Shown in pieces: positions 58,574 to 64,000 of a DNA stretch of 64,000 bases. Numbering within the stretch: position 1 is the stretch's first letter; each line of letters opens with the position of its first letter. The position numbers were made by a program, and so were the translations under genes. Location of the stretch: positions 2,146,089 to 2,210,088 of the forward strand of contig CAJNDT010006135.1 of NCBI GenBank assembly GCA_905221615.1. The letters run 5' to 3'. The notes beneath the pieces were generated by a model. That model ran no database searches, was not told where the DNA came from, and saw only the letters and a list, made by a program, of their open reading frames with translations. The stretch is from Symbiodinium sp. CCMP2592 (lineage: Eukaryota; Sar; Dinophyceae; Suessiales; Symbiodiniaceae).

Positions 58574-58686
58574 TACCCAAAGGCTCCATGTACCTTTATA
58601 GTAGATACTTAAGCCTCAAAGGGGTTCCTATGTAGGTACTTTAAGGCCCAAGTATATACTACATGGGTACATGGAGCCTTAGGGTT
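58574..58686. mobile_element. HP6 hairpin
   Basis: TACCCAAAGGCTCCATGTAC to GTACATGGAGCCTTAGGGTTA. Preceded by an HP14 left fragment at 58548-58573, into which it may have inserted. Confidence 0.85.
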
Positions 58687-58742
58687 AAGAATGCCCTCAA
58701 GGGTGCCTTAGGACATTGTTTATCGGTTTAGGGTTAGAGGGG

Positions 58743-58853
58743 TATCCCAGAGGCCCCACGTACACTACCGATTATGGAGCCAGGTCCCTAAAACCGTGAT
58801 AAGAATGGTGTTTTGGGACCTAAGTCCATAATGGTAGTATATGCGGAGCCTTA
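58743..58853. mobile_element. HP14 hairpin
   Basis: TATCCCAGAGGCCCCACGTA to GTAGTATATGCGGAGCCTTA. Confidence 0.75.
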
Positions 58854-58930
58854 TACCCTAAACCCCATAAAACCTAAACCCTAAACCCTTAAGCCCCTAA
58901 ACCCTTAAGGGAACCTTATATGTGGAGCCT
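58838..58930 (-). repeat. CCCTAAA block flanked by 14-bp direct repeats
   Basis: TATATGCGGAGCCT at the HP14 end and TATATGTGGAGCCT at 58917 bracket CCCTAAA repeats plus CCCTTAAGGGAACC. Confidence 0.75.
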
Positions 58931-58999
58931 CTAGGAAACAGCACAGGGTTTAGGTGCTTCTGGGGACTCAGGGCTCCTTGGAGGACCAGATGAACCCGA

Positions 59000-59110
59000 A
59001 CCAAAGGGTCCAAGTACCTAATTATCATATACTCTCCAAAATAATAGCCTACATAACTCTTATCGCAAACCCGAGTACCTGATATATTGCGTGCTTTGGA
59101 CTCTTAGGGA
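59000..59110. mobile_element. HP7 hairpin
   Basis: ACCAAAGGGTCCAAGTACCT to GTGCTTTGGACTCTTAGGG. Confidence 0.8.
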
Positions 59111-59114
59111 TATT

Positions 59115-59225
59115 AGGAGGCTCTCTTCTTCAACAGCCGGGCCGCAAAAAGTTCAGACTTTCGAAAATAGAGCTGATATAAAAGGCCCAAACAGTTTAAA
59201 GTTCCCCTGTCTACTATCTAAGTTA
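59115..59225. mobile_element. HP27 element
   Basis: GGAGGCTCTCTTCTTCAACA to CTGTCTACTATCTAAGTTAA. Confidence 0.7.
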
Positions 59226-59341
59226 AGGTTCATAATATACCATTCAGGGATCCACAGTATGAGGGTGAAGGGCCTCTGCTGTTGACGGTCACTTGGTCCT
59301 TAAGGTTTAGGGTATGTTAAGTACTTTGGACTTTAGGAATA

Positions 59342-59449
59342 TACCCTAACCTACCAAAAGCTACTTTTTGGTAGTGTCCCGAGAAATTCCATAAGAGGGT
59401 TGATGATAAGAACCTACCAAAAAAGTAGGGTTGGTAGGTTAAGGTAGGG
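59342..59449. mobile_element. HP21-like hairpin
   Basis: TACCCTAACCTACCAAAAGC opposite GGGTTGGTAGGTTAAGGTAG; inner CTACTTTTTGG / CCAAAAAAGTAG. Confidence 0.65.
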
Positions 59450-59733
59450 TGTAGAGGCCTGTTGGATGTTTATAGGGCGGTTGGAGAGGAGGTTCAGCCG
59501 TGTTCGATCCTTGTAGGGCGTTTGAGGACTCCAAACAGATGCGATAAAGAGCTCTATGAGGATGTAGGGTTGGGGGTGATGAGTCGGAGCTGAAGGATAA
59601 ATGACTTGGGTTTAGTGTTTAAGGTTGAGAAGAGGGTTGACAAAGCGTGTCTGATTTAAACTTAAACTTAGGCGTGCGACCGGAAAGAATGCCACACGTC
59701 ATACGACTCCTGGCCTTATTTGGCACAACACTC
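59450..59733. other. No gene recognised
   Basis: Complex sequence, hairpin-free. Confidence 0.35.
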
Positions 59734-59840
59734 CTACGGTTGATGATATAAACCCTGCATTACCCATAATAAGGAATACACCATAATTCCCATAGTTTAG
59801 GGTCCCGAAGGTAATGCAGGATTTATATCATCAACCGTAG
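59734..59840. mobile_element. HP1 hairpin, complete
   Basis: CTACGGTTGATGATATAAAC to TATATCATCAACCGTAG. Confidence 0.9.
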
Positions 59841-60071
59841 CATTAATACTTGCAGCATACAGCTCTTATCATTCCCAGCCTCCTGCCCTCAAATCCCACA
59901 TGCCTGAACGATGTAACCACGAAGCCCTGAAGCCACAACCCCCAAATCCTAAACCCTAAACCCTAAACACCCCCCAAATCCTTATCAGAAACACACAAAC
60001 CGAAATCCCGAGCCTAAGCCCGAAAACCTAAGCCCTAAACCCTACGAGCCCTGAACAACAACACGGAAGTG

Positions 60072-60183
60072 TCCCAAAGGGTCCAAAGTAGCTACATAGT
60101 AGAAGTGGGTTTTCTATATTAGGAATCCTTATTATGGTTTGGGAACGTATCCCCCGTAACAGTACCTAGGACCCGTTGGGTGT
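60072..60183. mobile_element. HP16 hairpin
   Basis: TCCCAAAGGGTCCAAAGTAG to CCTAGGACCCGTTGGGTGTA. Confidence 0.8.
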
Positions 60184-60193
60184 ACCTTAATAG

Positions 60194-60430
60194 GGACCCC
60201 CAAAAGCACATAAGCATAAGCCTTTTGTCGGGACATCCCTGCCTTAATTCGGCTTTATTATAAAGGGGTCTATATGGGATATTCCTGTCCTGATTTTTGC
60301 TTATGTGTTTTTCTTACTTCGCCAATAAGCCAGGGAAATAAAAGGTTAAACTTTCAGATTACTACTAAGATATATAAAGCCAAAAAGTTTAAAGGTTGGG
60401 TATTGGAGAACTAAGTTTTTCGGGCCCTAC
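60194..60430. mobile_element. HP18 hairpin interrupted by HP19
   Basis: GGGACCCCCAAAAGCACATA at the left. The right arm GCTTATGTGTTTTTC is cut by HP19 and continues TTTTTCGGGCCC. Confidence 0.75.
60314..60415. mobile_element. HP19 with 6-bp target duplication
   Basis: TTACTTCGCCAATAAGCCAG to GTATTGGAGAACTAAG, bracketed by TTTTTC at 60308-60313 and 60416-60421. Confidence 0.85.
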
Positions 60431-60527
60431 TTAAAGGGCCCGGAAAGATCGAGCCTGGAATGGCTGAGAGTTGCTCAAGTCGGTAGGTACAGGTGACCTT
60501 ACCTGAGCGCAGAGTCTCCCAGGGTCC

Positions 60528-60710
60528 CCAAAGCTTCCAAAATTCCCTCAGCTAAGGAATAGAACTTAGTAAATTATAGTAGGATTCCTAATACGATTTA
60601 AGGTATATTCCTTGATGAAGGAATATACCTTAAATTATAGTAGGATCCCGAATAAGATTTAAGGTATAGTATATTCCTTAATTTTAAGGGATTTTGGAAG
60701 GCCTGGGTCC
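60528..60710. mobile_element. HP3 hairpin with duplicated core
   Basis: CCCCAAAGCTTCCAAAATTC opposite GATTTTGGAAGGCCTGGG. AAATTATAGTAGGAT and GATTTAAGGTAT each occur twice. Confidence 0.75.
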
Positions 60711-60721
60711 CCAGTACCCAA

Positions 60722-60955
60722 TACTTGAAGGGTCGGGGAGAAATCTAGTAAGTAGGCAATAACCCCAAGGGTCCAAAGGACCCAAGAATTAGGTACTCGG
60801 TTTTAGGATAGTAGCTATGTAGGCTAAGATTTTGGAGAGTTAATATGATTATTAGGTACTTAGACCCTTGGGGTAAGTACCCCTAGTGAGATCCTAATTG
60901 CGGTTATGGTACCTGCAACTCTATACAACGACTACTTGCTAAGTCCCCCGACCAA
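60722..60955. mobile_element. HP2a hairpin interrupted by HP7
   Basis: TACTTGAAGGGTCGGGGAGA to TTGCTAAGTCCCCCGACC; TAA occurs on both sides of HP7. Confidence 0.75.
60761..60876. mobile_element. HP7 nested in HP2a
   Basis: CCCCAAGGGTCCAAAGGACC to GTACTTAGACCCTTGGGG. Confidence 0.85.
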
Positions 60956-61068
60956 TCCCAGAGGCTCCATATATACTGCCATGATTGGATTAGGTCCCAA
61001 AAACCATCATAAGAATGGCCTTCTATGGGACTTATGCCAATAATGGTAGTATATGTGGAGCCTCAGGA
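60956..61068. mobile_element. HP14 hairpin
   Basis: ATCCCAGAGGCTCCATATAT to GTATATGTGGAGCCTCAGGA. Confidence 0.85.
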
Positions 61069-61102
61069 ATACTGCACACAAAAGCACTGTATGAAGCTAG
61101 AG

Positions 61103-61106
<4 letters not shown>

Positions 61107-61138
<32 letters not shown>
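61107..61138 (+). repeat. (GA)n microsatellite
   Basis: About sixteen GA units. Confidence 0.95.
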
Positions 61139-61139
<1 letters not shown>

Positions 61140-61140
61140 A

Positions 61141-61395
61141 CTACGGCAGGTTCAGGTATGACTCGCCTGTAGAATCAGGTAACCCATCTGCACAAGTAAC
61201 GCCCACCGAATAGTGGCTGTTCCAATCGTGGTGATTGACAGCTGCATTTCGAGGTTTGCCCTGCCATACAGACACACAGTGCAAACAAGCAGCTGCGGCT
61301 GAATTAAAGGAAGGTCGTGCCACGGCTTTGCTTAACACCGTCATCTTGAAACATTGGAAAAGGCTCAACCCTTGACAAAATTCCGAAAACCACAA
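61141..61395 (-). CDS. Candidate exon, unknown protein
   Basis: Open minus frame from an ATG at about 61393, through MTVLSKAVARPSFNSAAAAC and NHHDWNSHYSVGVTCADG, into the GA repeat. No recognised domain; repeat-free block. Confidence 0.25.
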   Translation of the reverse strand: MWFSEFCQGLSLFQCFKMTVLSKAVARPSFNSAAAACLHCVSVWQGKPRNAAVNHHDWNSHYSVGVTCADGLPDSTGESYLNLP

Positions 61396-61646
61396 AACCC
61401 GTCAGCACCTGCACACCTTATGAACGCCAGAAGACCAAGAAAGCCTCGTAAAAAAAGAGCCAACCAAGAGAAATCAAACTATAAACGATACGGTTGGGTT
61501 AGCCTATCAAACTTTCTTAAAGTAGGTTGAGGGAAGAGGTATGTACTAAGTACCCCAAAGCTTGTATCTGGGTGGGTTTGGGGGTTCCTAACCCTAACCC
61601 CAAACCCTGAGATAAAACCCCAAATCCGAATAACTTATAGTTAACT
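61396..61646. other. No gene recognised
   Basis: Unassigned, with a few CCCTAA-like words at about 61590-61615. Confidence 0.35.
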
Positions 61647-61748
61647 CCCGAAGGCTCCATGTGCCCTTATAGTAGATACTTAAGTACCTATATAGGGACT
61701 ACTTTGGGGCTTAAGTATCTACTATAAGGGTACATGGAGCCTTAGGGA
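61647..61748. mobile_element. HP6 hairpin
   Basis: TCCCGAAGGCTCCATGTGCC to GGTACATGGAGCCTTAGGGA. Confidence 0.9.
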
Positions 61749-61842
61749 CTGCAAAACCGGCCTTCGTTGCCGTTTTTGCGCACGACCTGCAGGGCGCACA
61801 TAATGAGGAAGAAGGGCGCTCTCCTATACTACGGTTTAGGCT

Positions 61843-61959
61843 TTACAGTGGATCCCAGAAAGTTGGAACATGGGTTTAGGAGGATTAGTGCTAGGTTCCC
61901 TGTACTTTACCTTAAGGGTATGAGGATAACGATGTTCCAACTTTCTGGCTTCTACTGTA
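61843..61959. mobile_element. HP4 hairpin
   Basis: TACAGTGGATCCCAGAAAGT to CTTTCTGGCTTCTACTGTA; closely related to 19001-19117. Confidence 0.9.
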
Positions 61960-62359
61960 GGGTTTAGGGACCCCAAAGCATCAGTCAGAGATTCAAAGAA
62001 CAATTTTCGGGAATCTAAATCACATGGCACAAGGATCCTGGGTATGTTTTCAGCGATATTCCCACCCTCTTGAAACCCTAAACAAGTCTTATGAATCCCA
62101 GCAAAGCATATTCGCGCCCTCACAAGGCCCTAAACAGTACAATCTTATGAAACTCAACCCCCTCACCCGTAAACCCTTGAACCCTAAACCACACCTTATA
62201 GAACCCTAGCCTTAAAGGAACCCACTAAAGGCTCCGTATAGACTGCCATTATGGAATGAACAATTCTTAAACCCTAAACCCCTAACCCCTAAACCCAGAC
62301 CCAACACCCAAAACCCTCAACCCTATACTAAACTACCGTTACTGGAATTAGAGGTCCTT
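61960..62359. other. No gene; fragments
   Basis: CCCTAAA-like words, and HP14 pieces at 62225-62262 (AAGGCTCCGTATAGACTGCC) and 62331-62358. Confidence 0.4.
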
Positions 62360-62482
62360 ACCCCGACCCCCGGGAGGATCTAGAAAGTAGATCCCCCAAT
62401 TTGGGGCCCTATACTACTGAGGGTACTGTTTAGGAACCCCCATTAAGGGCTCTACTTTTTGGATCCTCCCGGGGGTCTGGGT
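62360..62482. mobile_element. HP8 hairpin
   Basis: ACCCCGACCCCCGGGAGGAT to ATCCTCCCGGGGGTCTGGGT. Confidence 0.9.
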
Positions 62483-62569
62483 AAGACCAACAAGGCGCCA
62501 GAAGAGTACGCTGCCTGCACGGGGATCTCCTGAAGCTCCGTCGTCGCCCGGATGACCAAGGAGTGTCGG

Positions 62570-62838
62570 CTAAAGGTGATGATCCCATACCTCGGGGAAG
62601 GTTTAGGGTTCAGGGGTTGTTAGGGTTTAGGGTTTAGGGTTATTAGGGTTTAGGGGGTTTAGGGGTTTAGGGGTTTAGGGCTTAGGGGTTTAGGGTTTTA
62701 GGGTTTTGGGTATAGGGTTTTGGCATCCAAAAAGTAGATCCCTTAGGGGGTTCCTGTAAAGTAATTACCCTTAGTAGTTTAGGGCCCCAGATTAGGAGAT
62801 CTACTTTCTAGCTAAAGGTGATGATACCACACCTTGGG
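62570..62838 (+). repeat. Telomeric block and HP8 core between 28-bp direct repeats
   Basis: CTAAAGGTGATGATCCCATA at 62570 recurs near 62812 with a few mismatches. Between are TTTAGGG repeats (62600-62720) and an end-less HP8. Confidence 0.65.
62722..62811. mobile_element. HP8 core without outer arms
   Basis: ATCCAAAAAGTAGATCCCTT to GAGATCTACTTTCTAG; the CCCAGACCCCCGGGAGG ends are missing on both sides. Confidence 0.7.
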
Positions 62839-63103
62839 ATTTAGGTTTGATACCATACCTCGGGGTTTTAGCTTAGGGTTTTAGGGTTTTTGGGATTTGG
62901 GATTTAGGGTTTAGGGTGTCTGTTTTAGGGCTTAGGGCTTCAGGGTTTTGGCTTTTGGGGTTTAGGGTTTCGATGAGGGTTCCTTCAAGGGTTTCTCTAA
63001 GGGGTACTTTCAGGTTTCCGGATGCCATACCTAGGAGTCTAGACTTTCCATACGGGTTCCGCTGACGGCCTCCGGCAAGCATTCTACTCTGACCCTAGGC
63101 ATC
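62839..63103 (+). repeat. Degenerate TTTAGGG with PM-like words
   Basis: GATACCATACCTCGGGG recurs at 62851. TTTAGGG-like text to 62970, then GGGTTCCTTCAAGGGTTTC. Confidence 0.5.
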
Positions 63104-63178
63104 AAAGGACTCATGCATTAAGGCTTTTGGGCCCGAAGACAACGCTATATAAGGCTTTCGGGCTACTTTAATGCCCAG
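63104..63178. mobile_element. HP22-type hairpin
   Basis: GCATTAAGGCTTTTGGGCCC opposite GGCTTTCGGGCTACTTTAATGC. Confidence 0.65.
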
Positions 63179-63211
63179 GGTGAGGTGTTGTGTTGGGTTT
63201 CAGAGTTAGGA

Positions 63212-63321
63212 ATTTGGGAGTTTCCGAAAATGGGGGACCCGAACATAGTACCCTAAATAGTAGGATTCTTAGAAATAAGAACCCCCAAACTACGGCACCC
63301 TAACTTTCGAAACTCCCATTT
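63212..63321. mobile_element. HP11 hairpin
   Basis: ATTTGGGAGTTTCCGAAAAT opposite ACTTTCGAAACTCCCATTT; shows the uninterrupted form of the target at 48.9-50.9 kb. Confidence 0.85.
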
Positions 63322-63469
63322 AAGCAAAAGCTGGACCAACGGGCACATGTAATATAAGGGCCGAAATAATCACCAGAAGGGGGCGCCACTAAGCATGCAC
63401 TATACCCGGACCCCTAGGTTATCCCGAAAAAAGGGGCTCGCACCAAGTTCCTGGAAGTGCTTCATACTT

Positions 63470-63715
63470 TGCACTGGGTCTACTCAATAGTAGTCATGTA
63501 CTCTCCCAAATACTAACCTGCATAACTCCTATCCTGAACCCGCTTGGAGGGTCGGGGGACTTAGTAACTGGTTATTTTAAGAACTTACAAGTACCATAAC
63601 CCCAATTAAGGTCCCTTTTAGGATACTTATAAGACTACTTACTACCTACTTACTAAGTCCGCCGACCCTCCAAGCGAGTACCTAAGTACAATGGGCCCTT
63701 TGGACTCCTTAGGAT
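63470..63715. mobile_element. HP7 hairpin interrupted by HP2a
   Basis: CATGTACTCTCCCAAATACT to TATCCTGAACCCG before, CGAGTACCTAAGTACAATGG to CCTTTGGACTCC after the insert. Confidence 0.7.
63543..63675. mobile_element. HP2a hairpin with CG flanks
   Basis: CTTGGAGGGTCGGGGGACTT to CCGACCCTCCAAG; the bordering dinucleotide is CG on both sides. Confidence 0.9.
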
Positions 63716-63759
63716 AAGGGGGTGGGACTTGAGCTTCAGCGGCGTGGTCCCCGGATACG

Positions 63760-63791
63760 GGCTTTAGGGTTTAGGGGTTAGGGTTTAGGGT
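63760..63791 (+). repeat. Short TTTAGGG run
   Basis: Four TTTAGGG-like units. Confidence 0.7.
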
Positions 63792-63824
63792 TCCCTTTGC
63801 CTAGACACCCCATCTGCTCTCTGT

Positions 63825-63937
63825 TCCCAATGTCTCCATGTAACCATATAGTAGGTACTTAGGCCTTGAAGTACCCATATATAGGGACCCCTTTAAGGCC
63901 TAAGTACCTACTGTATGGGTACATGGAGCCTTCGGGG
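63825..63937. mobile_element. HP6 hairpin
   Basis: CCCAATGTCTCCATGTAACC to GGGTACATGGAGCCTTCGGGG; stem TAGTAGGTACTTAGGCC / GGCCTAAGTACCTACT. Confidence 0.9.
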
Positions 63938-63948
63938 TTATACCCCAC

Positions 63949-64000
63949 CTTGGAGGGGCAGGAGACTTAGTAAGTAGGTTCTAAGTAGAGTTATAAGTAC
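63949..64000. mobile_element. HP2b left half cut by window end
   Basis: CTTGGAGGGGCAGGAGACTT to AGTTATAAGTAC; the right arm lies beyond the window. Confidence 0.8.

Noticed and set aside
1-64000. Dinoflagellate spliced-leader relics
   Set aside because: I looked for the leader core (TTTTGGCTCAAG-like) and found no convincing match, so lineage is inferred only from architecture.

Overview
This is nuclear DNA of a eukaryote with very low visible gene density. TTTAGGG-type telomeric repeats (plants, many algae, dinoflagellates) lie scattered in both orientations. Nearly everything else is a mosaic of short inverted-repeat (hairpin) elements, many nested in one another. The only long reading frame is a 5'-truncated retroelement with a zinc-binding motif and RNase H domain. 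My best guess is a dinoflagellate or related alga whose introns and intergenic DNA are full of introner/MITE-like elements. This rests on architecture only: no spliced-leader motif, rRNA or recognised host gene was found.

Hairpin family names are mine. Outer end of the left arm: HP1 CTACGGTTGATGATATAAAT; HP2 (TA)CTTGGAGG, then GTCGGGGGACTTAG (2a), GGCAGGGGACTTAG (2b) or ATCATGGGACTTAG (2c); HP3 CCCAGACCTTCCAAAATCCC; HP4 CAGTAGAAGCCAGAAAGTTG; HP5 CAGTAGAAGCCCAAAAGTTG; HP6 CCCTAAGGCTCCATGTACCC; HP7 AAGGGTCCAAGTACCTAATT; HP8 CCCAGACCCCCGGGAGGATC; HP9 CTAGGATGCCCAGTAACC; HP10 AAAAGGAGGGACCCTTAATG; HP11 GGGAGTTTCCGAAAATGGGG; HP12 TAGGTTCCTGAGTAGCCCC; HP13 CCCTAAGGCTCCCAAAGGGG; HP14 CCCAGAGGCTCCATATATAG; HP15 ATGGGTAGTTGTCAAAATTA; HP16 CCCAAAGGGTCCAAAGTACC; HP17 AGAGGGTCCAAGTACCCAAA; HP18 CCCCCAAAAGCACATAAGC; HP19 TTACTTCGCCAATAAGCC; HP20 ACTACTATTTGCTTAAG; HP21 TACCTTAAGCCGGAATAACC; HP22 AAGGCTTTTGGGCCCAAAG; HP23 GACCACATGACCCTTG; HP24 GGGGCCTTAATAATTAGAA; HP25 ATAGGTAGTTCTCTAAATT; HP26 CTGTCTGGTTCTTAGTAGGG; HP27 CTTCTTCAACAGCCGGGCC. 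PM is a polar module made of TTCCTTTAAAGGGATCTATA monomers that usually runs directly into (TTTAGGG)n.

Layout. 0-3.2 kb: hairpins and a candidate minus-strand gene piece. 3.5-5.0 kb: a large element with terminal inverted repeats (TIRs) holding 43-bp and 255-bp tandem arrays. 6-12 kb: hairpins, PM and telomeric insertions. 12-13.5 kb: candidate minus-strand exons and a 93-bp satellite. 17.3-17.8 kb: a complex block with unresolved reading frames. 25.3-26.1 kb: an array of palindromic 92-bp units. 31.3-32.1 kb: an ~800-bp palindrome with a telomeric core. 36.7-38.2 kb: a CCCTAAA-derived satellite and a candidate exon. 48.9-50.9 kb: a retroelement inside a hairpin inside a hairpin. 54-64 kb: further nested hairpins.

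The most notable pattern is that many PM and telomeric-repeat blocks are flanked by direct repeats of 10-35 bp, as if inserted by one repeated mechanism. They commonly sit inside hairpins, at the same place in several copies of one family. No pathway or operon can be described.
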